This document shows positions 1 through 10,415 of a stretch of DNA of 64,000 nt, in pieces. Under the pieces are notes generated by a model, which was not told the origin of the DNA, did not search any database, and saw only the letters and a list, made by a program, of their open reading frames with translations. The position numbers were made by a program, and so were the translations under genes. Each line of letters opens with the position of its first letter. Position 1 is the first letter of the stretch. Origin of the DNA: Pisaster brevispinus (Eukaryota; Echinodermata; Asteroidea; Forcipulatida; Asteriidae); assembly GCA_023634235.1 (NCBI GenBank), contig JAMKCF010000044.1:62001-126000 (forward strand). The letters run 5' to 3'.

Positions 1-132
1 CGATGCCTTTGTTGAAATCGTGGACATGTCTCCTGACGTTTGCTGCGGTGACATAATCAGAGAAAGCTCCAAGTAGGAACATATCCGACATCTCAAGTTG
101 TTTTAACGTAGACAACTTTGGATCTTGATAAA
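1..132 (-). CDS. Possible partial coding exon running off the left edge, function unknown
   Basis: The minus strand is open from about position 148 to the window edge. It reads as protein-like, low-repeat sequence that includes VYQDPKLSTLKQLEMSDMF and then LLGAFSDYVTAANVRRHV. An in-frame stop lies at 149-151. If this is an exon, an AG at 133-134 could be its acceptor, because a perfect TACTAAC branch-point-like string (minus strand of 164-170) sits about 30 nt upstream. The pyrimidine tract between them is poor. I do not recognise the family, and no neighbouring exon was identified upstream in the window. It could equally be a fragment of a mobile-element protein or a chance open frame of about 45 codons. 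Confidence 0.3.
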
Positions 133-241
133 CTGGTACGTTCACACGTTATTAGGGCGTCATGTTAGTAAAGACCAAAACTGGCGATATCAAGGCAGTG
201 CTTCTTGTTGTCAAAGGTTATATTGAACCAACAATTCTCCA

Positions 242-1770
242 GTTGTGCAATACAGTACCGGTCACAAGTAATTCCAAAACCCTGTGTGTTGCGTGCGAGT
301 ACCCGCGGGTAAGCTGCGTGGCGGATACGGGGCTTTTCGAAGCCCCGCGGGAATTCTGCGGGGACGGAACGGGGGCCCTGCAAGCCGGGGAATGTGTCGT
401 GGACCAGCGTTGCGGGGACCTGTAAAGGTCCTGCAACGAACTCATACACACACATGTAAATGTAGAACAATTTCACGCATGTAATATCATTCTAATAAAC
501 TTACATGTACATGTACTTCAACCCTCCATGCTTCACCCATGGAGGAATAAATTCCTCTGTGCTTTATTCAACTTTAAGCTGAACTCTCAAAACCTCAAAC
601 ATCAATGAAAGTAAACGTGTAAAAAAAATCCCTGCGCTGTGCGGCCATGACTGCTCCTGCATTTCGCTGCGCTACTGAAGCCTCATGGATGACTGGTACC
701 TTGCAGAAAGCAGCTGTTTTCCTGCCAGCATGTTTAGGGTGACCAGTGATGCTGCAACTACATTGAAAAATTGAATCTCTGTCCATACCATGCATTTGGT
801 GATAAAGAATCACGGTCGTACCGTGATTCTTTTCAAGGCCTAAGAAAAAATGTTCTCAAACGGACACACACATGGAAGTTTGCAATCTTATCCCCTAATT
901 TCTGCCCTCGATAATCCTTTTTTAATCAACAACCATTTTCATGGATTTGTGAGTTGAAAATCGGTTTTACAGAACTTCTTTTGCAATGAAATCTTCGTGT
1001 TAACGATCGATCGACGACGCACGATTGAGGCAAAAGTTGTCGATGCAATAGCCTTAACCCAACGCTGTGTATAGTACAGAATCCGCGGGAGTGCGCCACA
1101 TTGTGCAGCATTTGTTTACTCGACTCGTGATTGTGTACAGAGTTGGAGGCTAGCCAAGCTTTCTTATGAATATGAATTTATTGACGGGCCAATCACAGCG
1201 TGCGGAATGTTGGTTCGGATGGACTTTGGACCTGCTGTTGTACTGTACAATACACCCATGTGCTGTGTGCGTGTGTGGGGGCTACAGGCACGGTCGAGCG
1301 AACGTTGTGGGGCCTGTGGATACTCACTACCATGTGTTATGTGTGCGTGCACGTGCATGCATATTTTACTTACGAACGATCTAGCAATGTCAAAGACTTG
1401 CCAAACCATTTTACGAACTCATAATTAATCTCTCTTTGGGATTTTACCACTGTACCCCTCATTATTATGAAAAGGAACCATTATTTGATTCGCCCGGCGG
1501 GCTAATAAAGGAAGGGTTTTGACTCGCCCGCTGCTGTTTTCACTCGCATTTTGCGACCGGGCGACCTTTAATTTCGAGACCCTGAAGCAATTGCACTTGC
1601 AGTCTTGCGGGGCATTCTGCGGGGCCTCGCAAATATTTTGCGTGGCCCAAGGTGATTTTTGCGGGGATCCCCGCACACTCGCGGGTATTTTGCGGGGTCC
1701 CCGGCACGCACTCTTTAAGCCCTGCGAGTTTCCGTGGGGCTTTGGAATTACTTGTGGCCGGTACTGTACA
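242..1770. repeat. Pair of GC-rich repeat blocks in inverted orientation
   Basis: The block at 242-455 and the block at about 1590-1770 share sequence as reverse complements. The string around 250-275 (accggtcacaagtaattcca) recurs inverted at about 1740-1765. Both blocks carry many short GCGGGG / CCCCGC words, and the first ends in a short CA-rich stretch. The frames open across them are a consequence of this composition and are not gene-like. Between the blocks (456-1046 and 1291-1589) I see no gene. This is either two members of one repeat family inserted in opposite orientation or the ends of one degraded element. Confidence 0.45.
1047..1290 (-). mobile_element. Relic fragment of the Harbinger-like family seen at 4270-7984
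   Basis: This stretch matches the interior of the three larger elements. 'gctgtgtatagtacaga', 'gttggaggctagccaag' and 'ggactttgga' follow in the same order as at 25540-25760 and, inverted, at about 5590-5790. Neither terminus of the element is visible nearby, so this is an internal fragment. It is oriented like the copies at 22818 and 33429, opposite to the one at 4270. Confidence 0.55.
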
Positions 1771-2125
1771 TTTGATTGTGTCATTGTCTACTTCATCAAA
1801 CACCTCCTGTGCTGTGACGTTTCTCATATTCCTCATGTTGAACCGTATTGTGTTTGGTCTCTCAAGGCTATAGTAGCTTCTTGTTCCCTGATGGATCATG
1901 GCGTTTTCAAAATGGCAGCCCCTGGGACCAGTCAAGAAAATCCTCGGAAAAACGGGAAAAGGGCCAATAATGGCCCTTTTCAACTAGCTGGTTACAGTAC
2001 TGATATCAGGTACACTCACCCAAGAAAAAGTAGCTTTGACAATTGTCTGCGAAGATCAAGTCAGTGGAAAAATAGTGACGAAAAACGGGAGCGAAATGCA
2101 TGTACGTCTTGCGCTGTGGAACGCT

Positions 2126-2172
2126 ATTTATTTATTTGTTTTTTTAATGTTTTTATTTATTAATTTATTCAT

Positions 2173-2227
<55 letters not shown>

Positions 2228-2262
2228 TTTGTTTATTTATTTATTAATTTATTTGTTATTAT
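2126..2262 (+). repeat. (TTTA)n microsatellite
   Basis: Nearly uninterrupted TTTA/TTAT units with a few G or AA interruptions, followed by a T run and a G run at 2263-2285. The repetitive IYLF-type translation is an artefact of this tract. Confidence 0.95.
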
Positions 2263-2459
2263 AATTTTTTTTTCGGGGGGGGGTTGGGGGCAAATTTCAG
2301 AATTAAAATCCTCATTCTGGTGGCTGCACCACCTGCTCTGATAAAAGATTTCAGTTATTGTGGGGAGAGTCTCCTTTTAACAGTTATACACATGACAAGC
2401 AATTAATCTGTTTTTAATTTTCTGAAATTGGAAATTGTGTATAAATGCTTGAATCATCT

Positions 2460-3060
2460 ATTGTTGCATTTATACAGTGTGTGTTCCCAGCAGATGGTGA
2501 GAGTCATTATCGTCACCCAAGACCCACAAGACCCTAGTCAGTCTGAGACTCCCAGGGCAGATGCTGAAGACTCTACCTTGAAACTCTAGCTCTGAAGACA
2601 CTACAGGGAGATTTGGAGATGGACAAGAAACAGGAAGCTCACAATAAGAGGTTAGGAATAGTCTAGATGTGCTGTGAACATTTATTTTAAGTTAACATAT
2701 CTTATTACACATTACAGACTGCCTTGTGTGTCACTAAAAATTGTTTATATTTTAGAATTTGTTCTGCTTAAATTGCTCCCATCTATAAAAGGTTGACATC
2801 ATTCTATATATGCTTTGACAAGAGGCACTTTTCAAAGGTAATAAACCCATGAACAGGTTTTGATCAGGTACGTGACTGAATGGCAAACAAGAATTGTTAC
2901 TCAAAGTACCATTGATAAGGCACTTCTCAAGTACAAAGAAACATGTTATCCTTATAAGTTGCTTCCCATTAAACCGGTTTGGACCAGGTTTTCCAAAATG
3001 TGTTCCTATTCCACCCATGGTATACTTTTACATCAAATTTGTTGTTAAGAATATAGAAGT
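2460..3060 (+). other. L1: partial copy of the exon-bearing repeat/gene family
   Basis: The block matches the 3' part of the L4 block (about 55430-55790) through the exon core, the following intron-like sequence ('agaggcacttttcaaaggtaataaac' region) and 'aggtacgtgactgaatggca'. Its distal part (about 2780-3060) is also matched by 39745-40040. The upstream part seen in L2-L4 is missing, so this copy is truncated on the left. The exon itself is annotated separately. Confidence 0.55.
2491..2589 (+). CDS. L1 exon candidate ending SQSETPRADAEDSTLKL-stop
   Basis: Conserved core at 2536-2589, reading SQSETPRADAEDSTLKL and then TAG. The same core is found at about 22515-22568, 33126-33179 and 55443-55496. 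Relative to those copies the differences inside the 17 codons are third-position and synonymous (CCC/CCT for Pro, AAA/AAG for Lys). The sequence 5' of the core differs from the other copies, and the 5' boundary used here (an AG at 2489-2490) is only a guess. The downstream donor position reads AG-GTTAGG, weaker than the GTAAG of the other copies. The protein family is unrecognised. A degraded pseudogene copy is the main alternative. Confidence 0.3.
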   Translation, partial: QMVRVIIVTQDPQDPSQSETPRADAEDSTLKL

Positions 3061-3850
3061 AGAGACAATAAATTTTCGTATTTTGCATTGGGATTTATCT
3101 TTCTTATTTGAAGCAATTGAAGGAAAGCCCTCTATGGTTACGGTGACTCGGCCAATCAGCCATGGCTGTATAAGTCATGGCAGGCTGGAATCTCACACTA
3201 ACCTTCAAGCTGAGACTAAAGAGAAACAATCTAGGAAGCCTTTAAGTCATTATTATAGCAACTAATTTGATAAAATATTCATGTCTTTGTTTCATGGTGT
3301 GCTCATTACGAGCTAATCAAAAAGAGCTTGTCTTACTCGCTCACACTTCCTTTTGATTTCTTGCGAAACATTTTTTCATTTCCTTATTGTAAGATCTTTT
3401 TTTTAGATAAGAAACTCATTAACTTGTTTACTAAATGTATTTATGCATTTAAAACTTATCAGTATAATTAGTTTTAAGTGTATTATTTTTATTTCTATAC
3501 ACACATTTTGCCCTGTATTGACCTCTTTCACTAACGTTACACTCGGCTTTTGTCTGTTATGACTCTAAAAAAGCTACACAGAGTATGACCTTGTTTGACC
3601 CTGACTTCCGGTTCAAAACGGAAGTTTAAAGTTTCAAAAAATCATATCTCAAGAACTACTTATCATTTCATCACAATTTTTACATCAGATTGTAGGTTTG
3701 TGATCCTGCCGAAACTTTTGCACAGACATGATACCAATATGACCTAAACCTCTGGTCCTAAATGGGCGTTACAGCCAACGCTCGTATTAACATGCATATA
3801 AACTTTGTATACAGAAAAGCATTGAAGCCGACTGTTCCACTGTGTTATTC
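3061..3850. other. Spacer; holds one stray copy of a dispersed 'atatctcaagaacta' repeat
   Basis: No supported gene. At about 3595-3700 lies a single unit of a repeat family containing 'acttccggttcaaa' followed by 'catatctcaagaactac'. Related units stand in tandem at 16388-16860 and a remnant lies near 8185-8215. Confidence 0.4.
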
Positions 3851-3852
3851 AT

Positions 3853-4266
3853 AAGGTCCAAAGTCCATGAGGCCTGTGTGTATAGTCCCACATAACAAAA
3901 ATGTAAGTGGGCTGTTTCTTATAACTGTTCATGCTTTTATCTCGCGCTCTGCTGGGACACTATTTTTGGCTCGCTCTGTGATAGAAGCAGCCTCTGAAAT
4001 CTACATCATTGCAATGCTTATTCTTGTACGTACGAACAACACGTTTTTCCGCACATGAAAACCCAAACTCATGAAAAGTTCAGTGAGAATTTAGTTCCTT
4101 TGTGTCCGTCTGATGGCTTAATGGAAAACACGTCATAGAAGTGAATCATAAGGTTCAAAGTCCACCAGGCCTGTTTGCGTGTGTGTACAGTCCCACGTAA
4201 CAGAAACTTATTAAGCAATACGTTCCCCAGACCCGATGGCGCTATTTCAAACAACTGTTCATGCTT
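3853..4266 (+). repeat. Two-unit tandem repeat, second unit split by the Harbinger-like insertion
   Basis: Unit 1 (3853-4012) runs from 'ggtccaaagtcca' through 'aactgttcatgctttt' to 'gctcgctctgtgatagaagc'. Unit 2 starts at 4149 ('ggttcaaagtccaccagg'), reaches 'aactgttcatgctt' at 4264, and resumes after the insertion at 7988-8052 ('gctcgctctgtgacagatgc'). Unit 1 therefore acts as an approximate uninterrupted reference for the insertion site. Confidence 0.6.
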
Positions 4267-4813
4267 TAAGGGAAGACACCAAAAACATTTTACTCTGCAT
4301 CCCGCGTCGCGCCGCGGCGCTCCCGCAAAGCGCCGTGGTGGACTCTGCCACCCGGCTTTTCTGCGGCGCACTGCTGGCCTGAGACCTCATTATCGAAGTC
4401 CTTTGTACTTGAAGTCATGAATATGTAACAACAAAAACCAGTAGAGCATGCCGCGGCTCTCATGCGGCCGGCCGGGAACATCCCGCAAAGGCTGCGGTCA
4501 CACTGTGGATATAGAGATCGAAGTGATAAAAGGTGTTCCAGATAAACAATCTCTGTCGGAGGTTAAAGACCTTACGATCGCCCTACTGTTTTAGTTTTTT
4601 TCCCAAGGTAGAATTGGCTGAATTTATTACCGTGGACGAAGTGTAACCACACATTTTTCTTTCAGTTCGGAAAACTACCCAGGGATGAGATTTATTCAAC
4701 TTTGAAAGCGGACTTTATTTGCAGTTCCGACTTTTTAAATCTCTGACTTTACCAAGTTGACTTTCGAAGTTCCGACATTTAACTTTCCGACATTTAAAAT
4801 AACAATAAAATCA

Positions 4814-4815
4814 TA
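4814..4815. other. Natural empty site for the pogo/Tigger-like insertion
   Basis: In the two sister Harbinger-like copies a 777-bp element sits between duplicated TA dinucleotides. Here the same flanks ('aacaataaaat' and 'taagtttt') meet with a single TA. This identifies the insertion point and supports the TA target duplication. Confidence 0.7.
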
Positions 4816-5037
4816 TAAGTTTTGAAAACTTTGGATTTAAATACAACAGTTCTTGCTCTGTAGTTTGTGTCGTGTCACGTTTTTCTTTTCCATTGTAGGC
4901 CACGCCGTCTCTACTTCGCACGTGGCACGGCCATGTGGTGGTCGTCTCTACTTCGCACGTGGCACGGCCATGTGGTGGCCGTCAGCAGGTAGATCGAATT
5001 TCTTTCCGAGCCCCTGCACACACACACACACACACAC

Positions 5038-5580
5038 AACCTTACGGATCCGGTTTGTGGGGTACTGCTATTGTTGTTCTATTGTTCCCTTTTCTAAAGA
5101 ATTCCCTTGTGGGGCCCTATTGTTCCTATTAAAATTGCCTTGTGGGGTCCATTGTTCCATTGTTAAAAGTACCCAGTAAGTTGGCATGTGTAAGGGCACG
5201 AAGTCTTGTTTTGCAGTCGTTGTGTGGACATTCCTTTGTTCTGTACACTTAAGGAAAATCCTATTCCTCAACACTGCAAATAATGTTGTGTGGACGTGTG
5301 TAAGTCCACGTAGTGCTTCAGATCCCTACATTATGTGGACCTCTTTTGTTCTCAGGTCCACACTGCGTATGTAGCGCTTGCCCACACACACACACACAAG
5401 TGTGTAAACACCTCCAATCGGGGACCTCCTATTGTCCCTCTTTTGTTTGGACTCTAACTTTTTGGCAACAGCTCCCATTGGTTTTGTACACAATTTCTAA
5501 CTGGGGACCTTTACCCAACCGGGGACCCTATTGTCCTCTTTTGTTATAGGTCCCCGGTTTTAATGTGAAAACAAACTCAC
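5038..5580 (+). repeat. Segment present only in Harbinger-like copy 1, flanked by CA repeats
   Basis: The sister copies go directly from a short CACACACA stretch to the 'tgtacagcaagtccaaagtcc' region. Copy 1 instead has about 540 bp between a (CA)n run at 5017-5037 and another CACACACA at 5578-5588. The segment contains several degenerate versions of 'ggggaccctattgt(c/t)c' and of 'ctcttttgtt', plus another CA run at 5383-5398. It may be an inserted element or an expansion of a GGGGACC/CA-type repeat. Similar words occur at about 411-455. Confidence 0.45.
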
Positions 5581-7987
5581 ACACACACTGCTATGGTACA
5601 ATACAGTGCTGTACAGCAAGTCCAAAGTCCGCACGCTGATCGGCCTTTGATAAATTACCATATTCATAACAAAACTTGGCTAGACTCCGACTCAGCGTGT
5701 GTTCACGAGCCGTGTGAAAAAAATAGCTGCACAGTTTGGTGCAGGCCTGCGGATCCTGTACTATACACAGCCTCGAAGTAAGGCTATTCAAGCACCTGAT
5801 TGATTGGAAGAGATCAGTTTGGGTATATTGTACGGTGTGCATTAAATCATGGAGGTAGAAATCAATTAATACGCAAGAAAAAGGCAAGAATGGCTAAAAC
5901 ATAAACATTAAATATAGTAATGAAAAATGCCCATGGACGACGAACTATAAATTCGCTTTAGTAGAAGAAAGAAACTATGTTAAACTAAAGCTATTGGATA
6001 AAATTAGCCAGCACCTGCAAAAAATTGATCTGAATTACACTTTTGCCAACAGTTTTCTCTTATGATTGGAAACATATGTATCTCCAACGAACCTGTACTC
6101 CAACCAGTTCGTATGTGAACCAACTTGCGTTTAGATAGTTGTCATCGTAAAGTTTTGACATAGGCCCATTTTCGCTACAGAAATAAATAGTTTTACAGAT
6201 ATTTCCAAGGAAGGGGGCTATAGTTTTTGTGCCAATAATTCTCTAACTACTTCAATTAAAAACAGTATTTACAAATAACCATGGAAGTATAACTCGGGGA
6301 ACTTGACAAGTATTTCCAATTAAACAGGAATATAATATTATAACTGAGACAGAATTTTCCACAAATAAAAATGTTGCGAATTGATCAGAATTGATATTAC
6401 TTACATGTCAATTGTTCGATAAGCATGTTAGAATATTACATCAAATGTTTTTTTTTATCGGTCCTGTCTGTCGGAGAGAAAAAAGTTAACCTGCCAAAAT
6501 GACTGACAGCCCGTTCGCTGCCGACTTTTAATACCGTTGAAATGTATTACATACTCTCTCCTTTGTGCGCCGCCTTTCACAAGTTGATCCCGTCCTGAAG
6601 AAAATAATGCCAACTTCAAGCACCCGAGAAAAAGTGTTTTTGTCGTTTTTGGTTTTAGAAAGAGTTTGTTTGCAACCTGCAAAACGTTAACGAACAACAA
6701 GTGGACATTTTGTGTTGGAAGCTTATTTTGATGCAGCAATTAAAATAAGGGAGAACTGATTCATACGTGGTTTTCAGACTCAATCACACAATTCTACTTA
6801 ATCGTAAATCAAAAGAAGTGGTGTCATACATTTTTTGTTGTTGGGGATCCTCACTCGAGATTTAACAGCAAAAAAATACATAGTAGGTTTCTTTGCTTGA
6901 AGTTTATGTGACCCATAACATTACTACACACATGTATGCTGGACTTATATTTTAATATTAATAACTACAATACGGCTTAAATTGCAAAAACAATTATTAA
7001 AATCAATGTTCGCTGACAATGTCTTAATGCTATCATAAAAAGAATCTCCAAACAACACTCAACGGACAAGCCACTACCTTATTAAAACGCGTGGATAAAC
7101 ATCGGAGCTTTACGTCGGCTTGCTTATTTCATTCATTTAAGGAAACCTTGGGCAATGTTTTTATCATTTATAAAACAAGATATTCAAAGTGGGAATGAAA
7201 ACAATGGACGTAACATTTCCAAAATACCTCCAACTTCTAAATTTGCGAGGGGTTGTCACAGCTCACTACAACTTACAAGCAGGCTTAAATATTGTTACAG
7301 TGAAACCTATCTGAAAGACACCATGCAAAATCAGTATCCTGGATTACTCTTAAGAAGGCGCGTTAAAAGCACTGGCAGTTTGGGTCAGTTGTACGTCTGA
7401 GATGAATCAACGGAACTTAAAATACAAGTTTTGTAACTGAAACTACACGAAGTATGATTATTTTAATGCCAAGATACCGATAGCACTTGCGCAAGACTCG
7501 GTTAATTTTTTGGAGCAGTTATCACGTACGCTAAAGTGGAGGAATGAACTATTTAATAGGTTAGGTTTATCTAATCAAAAAAGGGTAAATGAACGGTGTT
7601 GTTCAACAAAATCGTTCCGTACATTGTTACATTTTGTTTCTGTTCCTGCGTTATACAATGCCGTCTCATTTGTTTGGCCGGCCGGCAACATCATAGCGGA
7701 CCGGGATCACAGCAAATCACAAAGGAGATACATAACATACGTTGAGGTAATTGTGGTGCGTGTGGTTTTGTATGGTCGGCCGATCCGCAGCCCGCCGCAA
7801 GGGAGCCGCAATCTCTACAAATGCGTTCAACTGTATTCATCCCCTTTGATCCTCATGAATATGCAATTACGCCCATTGGCGGTTCGGCCGCACTTGGCCG
7901 CTATTCGGCGGGCCGCGGCCGCGACACTGCGGTATTGCACGGCCCGCCGCGGCGCGCCGAGTAAAATGTTTTTGGTGTCTTCCCTAA

Positions 7988-8630
7988 TCCCACTCTGAAA
8001 TATTATTATTTGCTCGCTCTGTGACAGATGCTGCCTCGGAAATCTACGTCATTTATAATTTAAATCTTTGAAAATTAGTATCAATTCGAGAATAAGAGAC
8101 CCTGGGTTGCTTTTTGGGTGACTATACAAAAGTTTTATATAGGTCTTCGATTTTAATTGTTTGTGTGAAATTACGTGTCCTCTACTTCCGGTTAAAACCG
8201 AAAGTGCATTGTAATTAAAAGTGGCAACTGTTTTGGAGTTGATTTTAACGATGTTGTAGTCTGACAAGGGTCTTCTGGTTAAAGAAAAAAGATTTAAGAG
8301 CGCCATCTGGCGGCAGGTTAAAAACAGTTCAAAATACAGTTTTACTAGAAGCCTTTGGCAGAGTTTTTATAATTATTTGAACATGGGCTCCACATACTTC
8401 ACAAACATGAGTATGTTAGTGACCTTCTCTTGACCTTTTAACATGTCTAAACTGGAAGTTCTGTAAAACGCTTTAAAAAACATTATTTATTAGCTATTCA
8501 TTCTGTTTTCACATTAACAAACAGCACAGCTCACGATCACTTCAGTCAGCTTTACTTAAAAACTGATGACTCGTTAATTCAGGCCAAAATCCGAACACCT
8601 CGAATTTGTTATCAAACAAATTATTATGTC
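7988..8630. other. Spacer between the transposon and the TRIM gene
   Basis: The first 65 bp complete the interrupted tandem-repeat unit. At about 8185-8215 the string 'ctacttccggttaaaaccg' resembles the start of the 129-bp repeat family. No gene is seen. Confidence 0.4.
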
Positions 8631-8635
8631 TAGTT

Positions 8636-8641
8636 TTTATT
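8636..8641 (-). promoter_or_regulatory. AATAAA polyadenylation signal of the TRIM gene
   Basis: Minus-strand AATAAA begins only 7 nt after the stop codon (8649-8651), implying a very short 3' UTR if it is the signal used. Another signal further downstream cannot be excluded. Confidence 0.45.
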
Positions 8642-8648
8642 GATGTCT

Positions 8649-10355
8649 TTACTCCTGCTGATAGATTTGAACTGAAATGTCCGTAGCCACAGCCAAATCA
8701 CCAGCTGGTGTGACAGTAAGACCATTGGAATAACTAGCACCATGCTTGATGATACATCCAATGTATTCGCCATCAGGACTGTAATGATTGATCTCACCTG
8801 ATGATTTTCCTCTGCATACAGCAAAAAAGATGCTCCCATCCTTGTCACAACACATACCACCAGGCCACCCAGACTGACTGATATCTACTGAGAATACCAT
8901 TTTACCATTGTAGTCTACTGATACTAACTTCCTGTCAGCCCAGTTGGTGTAGATGAGTCGCTGTTTGTAGATAGTCAAGTATCCACCAATCCCTGGAGCA
9001 GGCAGTGTTCTGATGAGAGATCCATCTGGTTTGTGTAGCGAGATCTCTTCCTTGATATTACCCACTGCTATCAGATCGTTGTCATCCACTGCAATACATG
9101 ATGGTGTACTGCCTGCTTTGAACTGCTGGAAGAGCTTATAATTCCTGTTGAAGATCCTGACTGTTTCGTCATCTAGAACAATGAGCTCATCATTCTTGTT
9201 CACAGTCACTCTGCATGATCCAGTATGACCTTTGATTGGTAGTTCTTGTGGGATGGCAGCGGATTGAGGATTGCCCTCTGTCATGTCTGCTGATAATGTA
9301 ATCACAGGTACATGGTCCCAAGAGTTGCACTGTGACACAACAATATCACTATTAGAGTATGCAGACACATCAAATGCAGAGAAAGGAGTCTTCATTTCTG
9401 TTTTCAGTGTCCATTTATCTTTCGGCAGCAGTCTCCCTAGTGATTTCTGGCTTTCTTTAAAGCCAATATAAGTCAACCCATCGGGTACTTTTGTTGATTT
9501 TATCTCTCCGTATTCTTTGAGGTCTTGTAAAAGTTGTTCTATGTGATGTACAATATTGGTCTGTTGTTCCATGAGTTGATTAACTTCATCCTCCTTGAGC
9601 TCTGCTTTGTTCATCTCTTTGCTGTTTGTAGCTCTTGCAGTTTCCATGGTCTGGGCTCTGTCTTTATAAATCTGTTCTGCCTCATGCATCAGTTTCTGCT
9701 GCTTCTCTCTGATCCTGGCAACCTCCTTTGCAATCTCCTCATCAGCTTTTTTTGAAATCTTCTTTTTGGTGGCAGCAAACATAGAGTCTAACGTCTTACG
9801 GGACATGTCTATTTCTTGAATGGTAATGCTGAAGGTTTGGATACTCTGCCTTATTTGTGCCAGAAGTTCTGTGGCATGTTGTTTACTTTTGTCTGAAGCT
9901 TCATTCAGTTCTATTGCAGTGTGCTTGCTGTGGTCTTTTGCAATGCAAGTTATACATATCAGTTTCATGCATGTTTCACAATACAGGACAATATCCTTGT
10001 CAGTATGCTTACTACACTTGGAAATAAATCCCTGACTTGGTACTTGTTTTACTTGCTGCTGTTTCACATGGATTTCATGTTTGTCCAAAACCTCTATCAG
10101 AGAAAAGGCTGTAAAGTTTGTTTTCAGACCATCGATGCCATTTTTCTTTAACAGAGTTTCTTGTCTACACACTGGACATGAAAGTTTTTTAGGACTTGAA
10201 CTATTCTGTCTGAGTTGTTGAAGGCATTCAAGACAAAATGAATGAGAACACTCCAGTTGTTTGGGTTGCTTGAAGCGCTCACTGCAAATTGGACATTCAA
10301 GATGATCCTGACTAATCTCTGTTAGCACTGACTGATGTGTTATATTGGATGCCAT
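8649..10355 (-). CDS. TRIM-family RING E3 ubiquitin ligase candidate, single coding exon, 568 aa
   Basis: The domain order is clear. A C3HC4 RING covers residues 21-63 (C21, C24, C36, H38, C41, C44, C60, C63). A B-box type 2 covers about 114-145 (C114, H117, C126, C129, C134/C137, H142, H145). A long charged coiled coil follows at about 150-300. The C-terminal 240 residues (about 330-568) have repeated hydrophobic/Gly-Asp blocks such as DNDLIAVGN and DKDGSIFFAVCRG, typical of an NHL-like beta-propeller. Proteins of this type transfer ubiquitin through the RING and bind targets with the propeller, usually in the cytoplasm; the target here is unknown. The start chosen is the ATG at 10353-10355, with A at -3 and G at +4. 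The frame stays open upstream only through a likely intron: 'ttctctcttttaattcacag' ends at 10387, a strong acceptor. So the coding part is intronless, with a probable intron in the 5' UTR. All zinc ligands are present and there are no internal stops, so it is probably functional. TRIM2/3/56/71-like assignment is not resolvable by eye. Confidence 0.9.
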   Translation of the reverse strand: MASNITHQSVLTEISQDHLECPICSERFKQPKQLECSHSFCLECLQQLRQNSSSPKKLSCPVCRQETLLKKNGIDGLKTNFTAFSLIEVLDKHEIHVKQQQVKQVPSQGFISKCSKHTDKDIVLYCETCMKLICITCIAKDHSKHTAIELNEASDKSKQHATELLAQIRQSIQTFSITIQEIDMSRKTLDSMFAATKKKISKKADEEIAKEVARIREKQQKLMHEAEQIYKDRAQTMETARATNSKEMNKAELKEDEVNQLMEQQTNIVHHIEQLLQDLKEYGEIKSTKVPDGLTYIGFKESQKSLGRLLPKDKWTLKTEMKTPFSAFDVSAYSNSDIVVSQCNSWDHVPVITLSADMTEGNPQSAAIPQELPIKGHTGSCRVTVNKNDELIVLDDETVRIFNRNYKLFQQFKAGSTPSCIAVDDNDLIAVGNIKEEISLHKPDGSLIRTLPAPGIGGYLTIYKQRLIYTNWADRKLVSVDYNGKMVFSVDISQSGWPGGMCCDKDGSIFFAVCRGKSSGEINHYSPDGEYIGCIIKHGASYSNGLTVTPAGDLAVATDISVQIYQQE

Positions 10356-10386
10356 TCTGATTGGAAGTACTTGCTGAGATGTTGAG

Positions 10387-10388
10387 CT
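10387..10388 (-). other. Probable 3' splice site of a 5'-UTR intron of the TRIM gene
   Basis: On the minus strand a pyrimidine-rich tract followed by CACAG ends here, 32 nt upstream of the chosen ATG. This explains why the upstream in-frame extension should not be counted as protein. The 5' exon itself was not located. Confidence 0.55.
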
Positions 10389-10415
10389 GTGAATTAAAAG
10401 AGAGAACTGACCCAA

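Larger units (their letters stand above)
4270..7984 (+). mobile_element. PIF/Harbinger-like DNA transposon, non-autonomous (copy 1)
   Basis: The element is bounded by inverted termini starting GGGAAGACACCAAAAACATT and continuing through TTACTC; the match runs about 29 bp with one mismatch. It is flanked by direct TAA duplications (4267-4269 and 7985-7987). A 3-bp TWA target duplication is the hallmark of the PIF/Harbinger superfamily; the superfamily call rests on that and not on a transposase. It is 3715 bp long. GC-rich subterminal regions lie just inside both ends, and the interior is AT-rich. The open frames inside (up to 162 codons at 7510-7998) are not conserved in the sister copies at 22818-27228 and 33429-37912, which lie in the opposite orientation. 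I see no transposase or Myb-like gene, so mobility would depend on proteins made elsewhere. A local tandem doubling of about 36 bp is visible at 4903-4978. Confidence 0.7.

Noticed and set aside
1519..2163. 214-codon plus-strand frame
   Set aside because: It spans GC-rich repeat and the start of the TTTA microsatellite, overlaps a long minus-strand frame (1540-1983), and has no motif. Open only through composition.
2036..2341. Hydrophobic 'IYLF' repeat protein
   Set aside because: Translation of the (TTTA)n tract.
7510..7998. 162-codon frame near the right end of the first Harbinger-like element
   Set aside because: Not conserved as an open frame in the two sister copies; it runs through the terminal inverted repeat. 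No transposase or DNA-binding motif.
10356..10415. 20-residue N-terminal extension of the TRIM protein (GQFSLLIHSSTSQQ...)
   Set aside because: It begins at a TTG and crosses a strong splice acceptor; the ATG at 10355 has good context and starts immediately before the RING.
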